Part shown: positions 1 through 8,109 of the stretch, in pieces
How the letters are laid out: each line of letters begins with the position of its first letter
Position numbering within the stretch: the first letter of the stretch is position 1
DNA from: Segatella copri
GTDB taxonomy: Bacteria; Bacteroidota; Bacteroidia; Bacteroidales; Bacteroidaceae
Direction: 5' to 3'
Assembly: GCF_019249655.2 (NCBI RefSeq)
Contig: NZ_CP137557.1
Span: 1-64,000 of the forward strand
Length of the DNA stretch: 64,000 bases
Translations under genes and position numbers: made by a program
Notes under the pieces: model-generated
Seen by the model: the letters and a program-made list of their open reading frames with translations, nothing else
What the model was told of the DNA's origin: nothing
The model's database searches: none

Positions 1-1416
1 ATGTTAGCAAGTCCAAAGGCGCTTTGGGACAATAGTCTTTTGTTCATAAAGGATAATGTTTCGGAGCAGCAATATAATACATGGTTTAGACCAATAGTCT
101 TCGAGTCGTATAAACCTTCGACTAAGACTTTATTGGTTCAAGTTCCAAGTCCGTTTGTATACGAGTACTTGGAACAGAATTATGTTGGCTTGTTAAGTAA
201 GGTGCTTCATCGAAATTTTGGCGATGGAATCCGTCTCACATATCGCGTGGTAGCTGCTGATAAACAGCAGCCTGTGGCGCAGGGAGTAGATGCCGAGGTG
301 AGCGACGGTGTTGATGCCTCGCGAAATGCGATGAATCAGCAGGTAGGAATGCCAGCCGATGTTCAGCAGCAGGAAGACATTGATACCCAGCTTGACCCAA
401 AGCTCACCTTTAATACATACGTAGAAGGAGACAGCAACAAGCTGCCTCGTTCGGTGGGATTGTCTATTGCTGAGCATCCGAACACTACGCAGTTTAACCC
501 GATGTTCGTCTATGGTCCTTCTGGTAGCGGAAAGACTCATTTGGTGAATGCCATCGGATTGAGAGCCAAGCAGTTGTATCCTCAGAAACGAGTGCTTTAC
601 GTAAGTGCCCGTCTCTTCCAGACGCAATATACGGATGCTGTGCTGCATAATGCAAGCAACGATTTCATCAACTTCTATCAGTCTATCGATATTCTGATTG
701 TGGATGATGTGCAGGATTGGGCAGGAAAGGCTAAAACCTTGAACACCTTCTTCCATATTTTCAACCACCTCTTCCGCAATGGTAAGCGAATCATTCTGGC
801 AAGCGACCGACCTCCTGTGGAGTTGAAGGACATGCCAGACCGTCTGATTACCCGTTTCTCTTGTGGATTGGTTGCTGAGTTGGAGAAGCCAAATGTGGAA
901 CTTTGTGTCGATATTGTGAGCAGTCAGGTTCGCAAAGACGGCTTGAAGATTCCTAAGGATGTGGTTTCTTACATCGCCCAGACCTGTAACGGCAGTGTTC
1001 GTGACTTGCAGGGTGCCATTAATGGCCTGTTGGCTTATAGCATCGTTTACAACAGCAGCATCGATATCAAGTTGGCAGAACGTGTGGTAAAGCGTGCCGT
1101 GAAGGTAGAGGAGAGTACCAAGACTCTCACCCTTGATGAAGTGGTAGAGGCTGTATGCTCTCATTATAAGGTGACGGTGGCTGCCGTGAACAGCAAGAGC
1201 CGCAAGCGTGAGTATGTGGAGGCGCGTCAGGTGGCGATGTATCTGGCACAGAAACTTATCAAGATGCCGGCTTCGAGAGTGGGCAAATTGATTGGTAATC
1301 GTGATCATAGCACCGTTATCCACAGTACTACAAAGGTGGAGGAACGCTTGAAGGTGGACGCTGAGTTCAGCGATGAACTGGCAAGCATCGAGAGCGGCTT
1401 GAAAGTAAAGAAGTAA
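1..1416 (+). CDS. dnaA: Chromosomal replication initiator protein DnaA
   Basis: DnaA binds DnaA boxes at oriC and, as an ATP-bound filament, opens the origin and recruits the replicative helicase. The 471-residue length is normal for the family. The N-terminal protein-interaction domain covers about residues 1-80, followed by a variable Gln-rich linker. The AAA+ core shows a Walker A motif (GPSGSGKT, about 172-179) and a Walker B motif (ILIVDD, about 231-236). The C-terminal DNA-binding helix-turn-helix carries the family signature around NRDHSTVIHS (about 432-441). The ATG is the first base of the window, so promoter and ribosome site are not visible, and neither is any upstream origin. A hairpin followed by a T-run lies about 90 bases after the stop. 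Identification is secure. Confidence 0.98.
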   Translation: MLASPKALWDNSLLFIKDNVSEQQYNTWFRPIVFESYKPSTKTLLVQVPSPFVYEYLEQNYVGLLSKVLHRNFGDGIRLTYRVVAADKQQPVAQGVDAEVSDGVDASRNAMNQQVGMPADVQQQEDIDTQLDPKLTFNTYVEGDSNKLPRSVGLSIAEHPNTTQFNPMFVYGPSGSGKTHLVNAIGLRAKQLYPQKRVLYVSARLFQTQYTDAVLHNASNDFINFYQSIDILIVDDVQDWAGKAKTLNTFFHIFNHLFRNGKRIILASDRPPVELKDMPDRLITRFSCGLVAELEKPNVELCVDIVSSQVRKDGLKIPKDVVSYIAQTCNGSVRDLQGAINGLLAYSIVYNSSIDIKLAERVVKRAVKVEESTKTLTLDEVVEAVCSHYKVTVAAVNSKSRKREYVEARQVAMYLAQKLIKMPASRVGKLIGNRDHSTVIHSTTKVEERLKVDAEFSDELASIESGLKVKK

Positions 1417-1507
1417 TTCTAGGGCGTTTTTTTCTAAAGAAGCCCTGATCACATAGATAAGCACGGAACCTTGGTATAGTGGTTCTCGTTTATATAAATG
1501 AAATAAA

Positions 1508-1549
1508 AGGAAGTCTGGCAAGTTTGTATTTGCCTTGGCTTCCTTTTTC
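1508..1549 (+). terminator. Rho-independent terminator after dnaA
   Basis: An imperfect stem (GGAAGTC-TGGCAA pairing with TTGCCT-TGGCTTCC) is followed directly by TTTTT. It lies downstream of dnaA and before the convergent pnuT gene. Confidence 0.7.
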
Positions 1550-1576
1550 CGTCTATAAACTAATAACTATAAACTA

Positions 1577-2167
1577 TCAACTCTTTTTCATCATCTTCTT
1601 CCATTTAAAGTATCCGGCTACGGCGATGATGACGTAGAGACCGTAAAGTCCAGCCTTGAAAGGGATGCCTTTGACGATATAGAGATAGAAGCAAACGGCA
1701 TCTACGATAATCCAGAAAAACCACTGCTCGATATATTTGCGTGCCAGCGCCCAGAGACCCACAAAGCTCAGGGCATTGGTGAAACTGTCTTGCAGGGGAA
1801 CCGTAGAGTTGGTGAAAGTTATCAGTATATAATAGGTGATGCCCCAGGCTGCCAGGAAGAACAGAAGAGTAGGGAGATAGAGCGACTTCTTCATATAGGT
1901 AATCGGAAGTTCTTCTTTCTCCTTCTGGTTGTGCTTCTTGCCATATTTCCATACGGCATAACCATATATACCGGCTATCGTATAGTAGACCGCCATACCC
2001 GCATCGCCGTAAAGACCATGACTCCAATAGAGCCATACGTCCAGGGCGGGCATGATGATGCCTACCAGCCAGAGCCAGATACTGGCACGGTACTCCAACA
2101 GGATATAAACCAGTCCGAGTACCGTGGTAAAGATGTCTAAACCATGTGATGCAATATAATCCATCAT
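1577..2167 (-). CDS. pnuT: PnuC-family transporter, probably thiamine importer PnuT
   Basis: A 196-residue integral membrane protein of the PnuC family, facilitators whose vitamin substrate is trapped by phosphorylation after entry. It has about seven hydrophobic segments and a Trp/Tyr-rich core (for example WLWLVGIIMPALDVWLYWSH, about 31-50), as expected. The sequence alone would suggest nicotinamide riboside transport. The context points to thiamine: it starts 12 bases after the TonB-dependent receptor gene, and that operon sits behind a TPP riboswitch, the known arrangement for Bacteroidota PnuT. No thiamine pyrophosphokinase gene follows here; the next gene is the convergent dnaA. The stop codon lies inside the AT-rich motif AGTTGATAGTTTATAGTT seen after several other genes of the window. 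Confidence 0.85.
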   Translation of the reverse strand: MMDYIASHGLDIFTTVLGLVYILLEYRASIWLWLVGIIMPALDVWLYWSHGLYGDAGMAVYYTIAGIYGYAVWKYGKKHNQKEKEELPITYMKKSLYLPTLLFFLAAWGITYYILITFTNSTVPLQDSFTNALSFVGLWALARKYIEQWFFWIIVDAVCFYLYIVKGIPFKAGLYGLYVIIAVAGYFKWKKMMKKS

Positions 2168-2179
2168 GATGATTTCTGA

Positions 2180-4540
2180 TTAGAACTTCAATGTAAGATG
2201 CGTCATCCAGGTGGTATCTGCCATCGGGATGTAGGCTATCTGCTTGAATCGTTTGTCCAATGTATATCCGTAACCGGTAGCATTGCCCCAGGTGAATGCG
2301 CTGGCTGCATAGTGGCGGTTGAAGATATTGTTGATGTCTACACCGAAGCTTACCTCCTTGATGCCGAGTGCCTTGGTTACCTTAGCACTGTAGTTCAGGC
2401 TCAGGTCGCTCTGTGAATAGCATGGCAGCGAGAAGTCGCGGTCTTCTGTGTTGGTAATATACTGGCGACTTACAAAGTTGGTGTGCCAGGTAGCAGAGAA
2501 ACCGGCATAGTGGATATCGATGAATCCGTTCAGGATAGCTGATGGAGAATAAGACAGGGTTGAGTTGTCGTAATGTACTACGCCTGGCTTCGTATCGTCT
2601 TCCCAGTTGCTTACATACTCATCAAAGTCCTTAATCTTGTTCTTGCTCAAAGCGGCATTTCCTTCTACAGACAACCATGACAATGGTGCCCAGCCGGCTG
2701 TCAGCTCTACGCCCATACGGTAAGAATCCTTGATGTTGGTGGTCAGCGCCTCGCCGATGTCACTCAACTGTCCGGTCTGAGCCAGCTGGTTGTCATAATC
2801 CATATAGTAGAAGTTGGCGCCTGCATGCCAGTTGTCGCCCTGATACTGATAGCCGAACTCTACATCGAGCAGCTTCTCCTCTTTAGGGAATGGATAGTTG
2901 AAGTTGTCGGTAAAGTTGTTGCGCTCTGGCTCGCGGTTGCTGTAGGCTACAGATGCGTATGCCTTGTGGCCATCCTTATTGAAGCTGATACCTGCCTTAG
3001 GGTTAAAGAAGTTGTACTTCTCGTTGATGTTCAGCTCCTGGTTCTTGTAGCTGCCATCTGCCTGGGCGATAAATTTATCGTTGATACCGTCGGTCTTGTA
3101 TTCTACACGGCGATACTGCAGGTCAGCGAAGGCATTCCAGTAGTCTGCAAAGCGATAGCTTGCCTTGACGAAGGCGCTGTAGTCATACTTGTGGGCATCA
3201 GAATCATAGTACTTATACTTTCCGTTGCTGCCTAAGAACTTCTTCTCGGCATCCTGGTTGGCGATATAAGTAAGGTATCCCCAGTGGTTGCCGCGGAACT
3301 GCTGCAGGTTCAATCCGCCGATAACATCCCAGTGCTCATCCTTGTAGTTGGTATTGTATACCATGCCGTAGGTATGCTGGGTGAGTCCCTTCTTGCGGAT
3401 GAAGTCAGACTTCTTGACCTTGTTGCCCTCTGCATCCTTGTAAACGAGTCCGAACTTGGCAAACTTTGCGTTGTTCTTAAACTCCTTGTAGTAGCCGTAG
3501 CCATAGGTGTAATGCAGTGAGAGGCTGTGGCTCCAGTGGCTGCCAGGTGTCCAGGTAGCCGAAAGGATGTTGTGGTTCTGATAGAAGTTATCAGTAGTCT
3601 TGTCCCATTTGCTTCCGTCGCGCAGGGTATAAGGAGTGATGGTATAATCGCCCTTGTCGTTGCGAACCATATCGCCTGTCAGCACGTTAAACTTATCCAG
3701 ACCTGCCTTATACATATCTTTATAAGTGCGGATGCCATCCTGAAGGAGGGTGAAGTTAGAGTTGTAATCTCCGCCCAGCACACCGTTCCAAGCCTGACCG
3801 GTCTTCTCGAAGTTGCCGATGTTCTTGTAGCTTATCTTGAAGTTATCGCCCAGCCAGGTCAGTCCGCCATAGTAAGACCCTGAGCGGCCTGCTGTGCCGT
3901 CTATATAACCGTCGGTAGCTGTCTCGTGATAAGCACCGTCAAAAATCAGATGCTTGCCGAGCAGACCTGTAGAGAAGCTGGCGCCTGTATGATAGGTATT
4001 GTAAGAACCGAAAGAACCGGTAACTTCTGCAGTAGGGGTGAGCGAAGGAGCAGCTGTAGCCATAGAGATGCTTCCACCGAAGGCACCGTCGCCATTGGTA
4101 GAAGAGCCTACGCCGCGCTGTACCTGGATGCTGCCCAGGAGCGAAGAATAACTGTTCATGTTAGCCCAGAAAACGGTCTGGTCTTCCGGTGAGTTGAGAG
4201 CCACTCCGTCGAGTGTTACATTGATGCGGCTTCCGGCAGCGCCACGGATGCGCATATAGGTAGTACCGGTGCCGATACCGTTCTCACTCCAGGCGAGTAT
4301 GCCCGGTGTACGAGAAAGGAGAAATGGCAATTCCTGACCTGAGCAAGAGAATTGTTTGAGTTCTGATTTCCTGATGTTAGCCACGGCGTATGGAGCTTCC
4401 TTTGTGGCACGTACGCCTTTTACAATCACTTCATTCAAATTCTGCACCTTCAAGGTGTCGATTTTTGTCTGTGCCAGTGCAGCCTGGCTTGCCAAAGAGC
4501 AAAACGCTACACTGAGTGCGATCCCGTTGAATCTTTTCAT
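2180..4540 (-). CDS. TonB-dependent outer-membrane receptor, probably for thiamine
   Basis: A 786-residue TonB-dependent receptor. It starts with a signal peptide (about 1-23, ending ALAQ), then a TonB-box-like stretch (NEVIVKGVRATK, about 35-46), a plug domain to about residue 160, and a long beta-barrel ending in the terminal Phe typical of outer-membrane barrels. It is neither a SusC (no N-terminal carboxypeptidase-regulatory-like domain, no SusD partner) nor an obvious siderophore receptor. The TPP riboswitch in its leader and the pnuT gene 12 bases downstream indicate that it brings thiamine or thiamine phosphates across the outer membrane. It should be repressed when intracellular TPP is plentiful. 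The receptor class is certain; the substrate rests on the riboswitch. Confidence 0.9.
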   Translation of the reverse strand: MKRFNGIALSVAFCSLASQAALAQTKIDTLKVQNLNEVIVKGVRATKEAPYAVANIRKSELKQFSCSGQELPFLLSRTPGILAWSENGIGTGTTYMRIRGAAGSRINVTLDGVALNSPEDQTVFWANMNSYSSLLGSIQVQRGVGSSTNGDGAFGGSISMATAAPSLTPTAEVTGSFGSYNTYHTGASFSTGLLGKHLIFDGAYHETATDGYIDGTAGRSGSYYGGLTWLGDNFKISYKNIGNFEKTGQAWNGVLGGDYNSNFTLLQDGIRTYKDMYKAGLDKFNVLTGDMVRNDKGDYTITPYTLRDGSKWDKTTDNFYQNHNILSATWTPGSHWSHSLSLHYTYGYGYYKEFKNNAKFAKFGLVYKDAEGNKVKKSDFIRKKGLTQHTYGMVYNTNYKDEHWDVIGGLNLQQFRGNHWGYLTYIANQDAEKKFLGSNGKYKYYDSDAHKYDYSAFVKASYRFADYWNAFADLQYRRVEYKTDGINDKFIAQADGSYKNQELNINEKYNFFNPKAGISFNKDGHKAYASVAYSNREPERNNFTDNFNYPFPKEEKLLDVEFGYQYQGDNWHAGANFYYMDYDNQLAQTGQLSDIGEALTTNIKDSYRMGVELTAGWAPLSWLSVEGNAALSKNKIKDFDEYVSNWEDDTKPGVVHYDNSTLSYSPSAILNGFIDIHYAGFSATWHTNFVSRQYITNTEDRDFSLPCYSQSDLSLNYSAKVTKALGIKEVSFGVDINNIFNRHYAASAFTWGNATGYGYTLDKRFKQIAYIPMADTTWMTHLTLKF

Positions 4541-4574
4541 TTATTTAAATTAAAAACATCATATAAGGGGGAAT

Positions 4575-4672
4575 TTGCCTTATTTTCCTACGCCAGCATT
4601 ACCTGGTTCAGGTCGATGGGTATATTCTCAGCATCCGCTTTTTTCTCTTTTCCGGCGGTAGCACCCCTTAGT
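4575..4672 (-). promoter_or_regulatory. TPP (thi-box) riboswitch
   Basis: Read on the minus strand, the leader contains GGGGTGCT, then GCTGAGAATATACCC, then GACCTGAACCAGGTAATGCT and GGCGTAGGA, in that order. These are the conserved core pieces of the thiamine pyrophosphate riboswitch. It ends about 35 bases before the receptor ATG. A short additional hairpin (GTTAGC/GCTAAC, 4671-4689) lies just upstream of the P1 strand. No clear intrinsic terminator separates it from the gene, so control of translation initiation is the likelier mechanism. Confidence 0.95.
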
Positions 4673-4693
4673 TAGCTCTCTGCTAACCGGGTG

Positions 4694-4724
4694 CAAAGTT
4701 ACAAATAAATTTTAATCCCGCAAA
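4694..4724 (-). promoter_or_regulatory. Bacteroidota-type promoter of the thiamine operon
   Basis: On the minus strand TTTG, 19 bases, then TAACTTTG: an exact match to the Bacteroidota sigma factor consensus with ideal spacing. It lies immediately upstream of the TPP riboswitch. Confidence 0.85.
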
Positions 4725-4774
4725 ATTTACGTAGATTTTTACTATATTTGTGTCCTTTTATCATTCTTTTTTCT

Positions 4775-4782
4775 TATATTTG
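4775..4782 (+). promoter_or_regulatory. -7 box for the orphan SusD-like gene
   Basis: TATATTTG matches TAnnTTTG and lies about 60 bases before the start codon. A TTTG at 4747-4750 is a -33 candidate at a slightly long spacing. Confidence 0.6.
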
Positions 4783-4839
4783 CAGTCGGATTGCTGTTAT
4801 TCGCAGTCCTTACAGTTTGAAACCTAAACTTCATGTGAT

Positions 4840-6159
4840 ATGGTTATGAGACGATATATTTCACATTTGTTCACTTGGGTCATCTCTTTCCTGACCCTGT
4901 TGGCATTCTCATCGTGCTTTAATGAGCATCCTAAGGATCAGCTCGATGGGGGTGGCAGCAATGGTTCTGCGTCTGAAATATTCGATACGACCATAGCTCC
5001 TTTATATGATTTTATGGGTGGAACGATAGATGGGGAAGGCATCTGCGATATTCAGCGTCTGGACAGTCTGCTTTCTCTTTCTCCTGATGATGAACAGCTT
5101 TATTCTTCCTGGCAATATCTTTATCGGGCTATCGGCATGTGCAACAAGTCGCTGGATATGATTGATTTACAGTCAGTACGGCTTACCGATAACCAGAAGG
5201 CGCAGTTCAAGGCTGAGGTGCGTGCCATCAGAGCCATGATGTATTATGAGGCGATGGATTTGTATGGCAGGATTCCGGTACTCCTGTCTGCGGCAGAATC
5301 ACTCATCTATGAACCGGCATCGGGCTCTTCGGTTACCGATGAAAAGCTGTCGCCTCAGAGCGAACGGAGCGAAATCTTCCATTTCATCTTCAGCGAATTG
5401 CAGCAGGTGTTGCCTTATCTTCCTCAGACGTCAAGTTTGGAGGAAGGCTCTCATTATGGGCGCATCACGCAGCCTGTGGTCAACTTCCTGCTGGCTAAAC
5501 TGGCGCTGAATGCTGAAATCTATATGTACAACGATTGGGCGCAGGGTTACAGGAAGCGTCCGAAGGGTAGGGACCTGGAATTTATGGTGCGTACTGCCGA
5601 TGGCGCCTCGCTCATTACGGGCGGCAAGGCGAGTGAGAACCGCAGCAGGATATTGAATGCTTGGGAAACCTGTATCTTCTATTGCAACAGACTGGCTGAT
5701 GAAGGCTACAGTTTAGAGGAGGATGAAATCTTCAACAGTTCTGTGCATTATCAGATGCCGAAGGATGCGCTGGTGATGGATGAGGCTGATTCTGTTCTGC
5801 ATTCCCGACCAGCCAAACCTCTGTTCCGTTTCCGCTATACTGATGTTTTGCTGATGAAGGCTGAGGCGATGGAGCGCAACGATGGGGATGGCAGGGCAGA
5901 GTATAATATGGTTCGTGCGCATGCCGGTTTGCCTGCGCGCAAGTCCTCGCTTGCCAATATTCTGGAAGACCGTCAGGTTGTGCTGGCGGGCGAAAACTGT
6001 CATCGTCAGGATCTTATCCGTTTCGGCAAGTTCCTCAAGTCCTCGTATCTTCGCCGTTCTGTTCAGTCCGCTCTTACGTCCTCTTCCATCGTCTTCCCGA
6101 TACCTCAGCGGAGCCTTGCCTTCAATGGCAAGTTGGTTCAGAACAAAGGATATGAGTAG
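4840..6159 (+). CDS. SusD/RagB-like lipoprotein without a SusC partner
   Basis: A 439-residue protein with a lipoprotein signal (hydrophobic stretch then SSC at about residue 26) and the SusD helical fold: an N-terminal TPR-like region (SWQYLYRAIGMCNKSLDMID, AEVRAIRAMMYYEAMDLYG) and the C-terminal stretch DLIRFGKF typical of RagB/SusD proteins. SusD proteins sit on the cell surface and act as the lid of a SusC transporter. It is shorter than most (500-600 residues), and no SusC gene adjoins it; the neighbours are the thiamine receptor (divergent) and an aminopeptidase (convergent). ATGs at 4840 and 4846 are both possible starts. It may serve a SusC encoded elsewhere, or pair functionally with the adjacent TonB receptor. 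The family is fairly sure; the ligand is unknown. Confidence 0.82.
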   Translation: MVMRRYISHLFTWVISFLTLLAFSSCFNEHPKDQLDGGGSNGSASEIFDTTIAPLYDFMGGTIDGEGICDIQRLDSLLSLSPDDEQLYSSWQYLYRAIGMCNKSLDMIDLQSVRLTDNQKAQFKAEVRAIRAMMYYEAMDLYGRIPVLLSAAESLIYEPASGSSVTDEKLSPQSERSEIFHFIFSELQQVLPYLPQTSSLEEGSHYGRITQPVVNFLLAKLALNAEIYMYNDWAQGYRKRPKGRDLEFMVRTADGASLITGGKASENRSRILNAWETCIFYCNRLADEGYSLEEDEIFNSSVHYQMPKDALVMDEADSVLHSRPAKPLFRFRYTDVLLMKAEAMERNDGDGRAEYNMVRAHAGLPARKSSLANILEDRQVVLAGENCHRQDLIRFGKFLKSSYLRRSVQSALTSSSIVFPIPQRSLAFNGKLVQNKGYE

Positions 6160-6174
6160 GCAGATAGCCAAAAA

Positions 6175-6232
6175 CTCTTCACCTCCCGAAACCCCGATAA
6201 ACAGGGGGGATACGGGGCGAGAAGGTGAAGAG
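6175..6232. terminator. Stem-loop between convergent genes
   Basis: CTCTTCACC pairs with GGTGAAGAG around an inner GC-rich stem (ACCCCG / CGGGG). It lies between two convergent genes and probably acts in both directions, although there is no long T-run. Confidence 0.5.
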
Positions 6233-6243
6233 ATAAATCGGGA

Positions 6244-7530
6244 TTACAACTGATAGAAATTGGTGAAAGCCTTCACGCAGTATTCGTGGTCGATGACGCT
6301 GCCTGTTTCGCGGCAACTGTGCATAGCGAGGATGGCATTGCCCATATCCACACCCTTCAATGGGATGGAAGAGGCGAGGATATTGCCCAATGTGCTTCCG
6401 CCTGCCACATCGCTATGGTTCACGAAGCGCTGGCAAGGAACACCGGCTGCATCGCAGATGTTGGCGAAGATGGCTGCTGATACAGCATCGCTCGCATACT
6501 TCTGGGCTGCATTGAACTTGATGACCGGACCACCGCCCAACTTAGGATGATTCGTAGGGTCGAATTTTTCGCTATAGTTAGGATGCCAGGCATGCGCATT
6601 ATCGGCTGAAATCATGAAGGCACGTTCCACAGCCTGATAATAAGCCTCTTCTGTATGGCTCTGTGCCAGGGCGATGCGCTGGAGCATATATGAAAGGAAT
6701 GGACTTCCGGCTCCCTGCTTGGTCTGAGAGCCCGTCTCTTCATTATCGAAGATGGCGAGAACCTGGGTGGTATCATTGGCATCTGATGCAATCATTGCCT
6801 CTATGCCAGCCCAGCACATCGATAAATCGTCGAGTCTTCCTGAAGAGATAAACTCATCGTGTACACCGAAGGTGCAGGCTGGAGTGGCATCAGCCAGATA
6901 GAGATCGAAGTCGAGGATATCTTCTTTCTGGATATTCAGTTCGCTGGTAATCACGTTCATCAGCAGATTACCCTTTTCCAGTTCATCGTTGATGATGCCG
7001 AGGATAGGGAGCACATCCTTCTGCTTGCTCAACTTCACGCCATCGTTCACCTGACGGTTGAAGTGGATAGCAAGATTGCTGATCTGCAACAATGGGCGCT
7101 TTACATGAAGAAGAAGTGTCTGGGGATTCATCGCATCCTCGCCCTTCACGATGACTCTACCCGCCAGGGTCAGCGGACGGTCGAACCAGGTGGACATGAT
7201 AGGACCACCATAAACTTCGGTATTCAGTTTTACGATACCGCCCTCGCAGAGCATCTCGGCATTTGGCTTGATGCGGAAGGTAGGGGAATCGCAGTGAGCA
7301 CAGATCATGTGGAAGCCTGCATCGGCAAGCGTCTTCTTTCCGATTTGGAAGGCATAGATAGAAGAGTCGTTCTTGGTGACAAAGAACTTGTCACCAGCCT
7401 CAACCTTGCCCAATGGCTCCTGCGGATTGATGCGGCGGAAACCATTCTTCTCCAGTTCATCCGCCATGTTCTTGACAGCCAGGAAATTCACTGGCGAAGC
7501 GTCAAGAAAGGATAATAGTCTTTTAATCAT
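6244..7530 (-). CDS. apeB: M18 family aminopeptidase (aspartyl aminopeptidase type)
   Basis: A 428-residue cytosolic metallopeptidase of family M18, which removes N-terminal, mainly acidic, residues from peptides. The two-zinc site is visible: AHCDSP (His79, Asp81), FDNEETGS (Asp262, Glu264, Glu265), the GRLDD stretch (about 231-235) and a C-terminal MHSCRE (about 404-409). There is no signal peptide, as expected. Its own promoter (-7 box at 7588-7595 on the minus strand) lies about 60 bases upstream. It is a single-gene transcript, convergent with the SusD-like gene. The length matches the family. Confidence 0.95.
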   Translation of the reverse strand: MIKRLLSFLDASPVNFLAVKNMADELEKNGFRRINPQEPLGKVEAGDKFFVTKNDSSIYAFQIGKKTLADAGFHMICAHCDSPTFRIKPNAEMLCEGGIVKLNTEVYGGPIMSTWFDRPLTLAGRVIVKGEDAMNPQTLLLHVKRPLLQISNLAIHFNRQVNDGVKLSKQKDVLPILGIINDELEKGNLLMNVITSELNIQKEDILDFDLYLADATPACTFGVHDEFISSGRLDDLSMCWAGIEAMIASDANDTTQVLAIFDNEETGSQTKQGAGSPFLSYMLQRIALAQSHTEEAYYQAVERAFMISADNAHAWHPNYSEKFDPTNHPKLGGGPVIKFNAAQKYASDAVSAAIFANICDAAGVPCQRFVNHSDVAGGSTLGNILASSIPLKGVDMGNAILAMHSCRETGSVIDHEYCVKAFTNFYQL

Positions 7531-7587
7531 ATCTTTTTAATTTTTATTCCATGTAAGTGTCTTGCACTTTTATTCGTTTCTTTTTTG

Positions 7588-7595
7588 CAAAAATA
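7588..7595 (-). promoter_or_regulatory. -7 box for the M18 aminopeptidase
   Basis: TATTTTTG on the minus strand fits TAnnTTTG, about 60 bases before the start codon. Confidence 0.55.
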
Positions 7596-7761
7596 ATACT
7601 TTTTTTCGGAATACGGCTTGCATCTCCTTATTTTTTAGTTATTTTAGGGTAAGAAAGCAAAATGTACTGATGCTGGACTCACTCCTTCCAGTATTATTTT
7701 TGTGTTAATCTTAGGAAAAGTCTTCGTTGCTATTAGGGAAAAAGGTGCTTTTGCCTAATAG

Positions 7762-7857
7762 AAAGTTTCGTCCAGCGACGTTGAATGTGCGTTCAACGAC
7801 GCTGAATGTGCGTTCAACGTCGCTGAATGTCGGTTCAACGTCGTTGAACGAAACTTT
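7762..7857. repeat. 21-bp tandem palindromic repeat inside a 10-bp inverted repeat
   Basis: Three consecutive 21-bp units start at 7776, 7797 and 7818, and a partial fourth at 7839. Each is built as CG(A/T)CG(T/C)TGAATGT(G/C)(C/G)GTTCAA, so each unit is itself palindromic. The block is enclosed by the perfect inverted repeat AAAGTTTCGT / ACGAAACTTT. It lies in the 579-base gap (7531-8109) between the divergent aminopeptidase and HTCS genes. Apart from this block and the two promoters, I see only a doubtful 37-codon frame (7889-8002) in that gap. Confidence 0.85.
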
Positions 7858-8046
7858 TATCTAGAGATGCATACTTTTATCTTTAGGTATGAGAACTATT
7901 CATCTTCTACGGCCGACATGCAAAGCGACTTTATACTCACGCTGGGGAAAGTCTTTAAATACACGAGGCTCAGTAAAGCCATTTGGCGAAATAGTTAAAT
8001 AAGCACAAGATTTCGTCTTTTCTGCCGAATTGTCTTTTAAAAACAT

Positions 8047-8054
8047 TATTTTTG
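8047..8054 (+). promoter_or_regulatory. -7 box for the HTCS regulator
   Basis: TATTTTTG fits TAnnTTTG and lies 55 bases before the HTCS start codon. Confidence 0.5.
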
Positions 8055-8109
8055 CAAAGAATAAAGAATATAAGAAATAATTGAAATAGCAATTGGAATC
8101 CTTATCAAA

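Noticed and set aside
193..1521. Long open frame antisense to dnaA (442 codons)
   Set aside because: It mirrors the codon pattern of dnaA on the other strand, has no family sequence and no promoter; a shadow.
1417..1576. oriC near dnaA
   Set aside because: No cluster of TTATCCACA-type DnaA boxes or AT-rich unwinding element seen downstream of dnaA; the upstream side is outside the window.
7776..7850. CRISPR array
   Set aside because: Units are 21 bp and directly adjacent with no spacers, and no cas genes are present.
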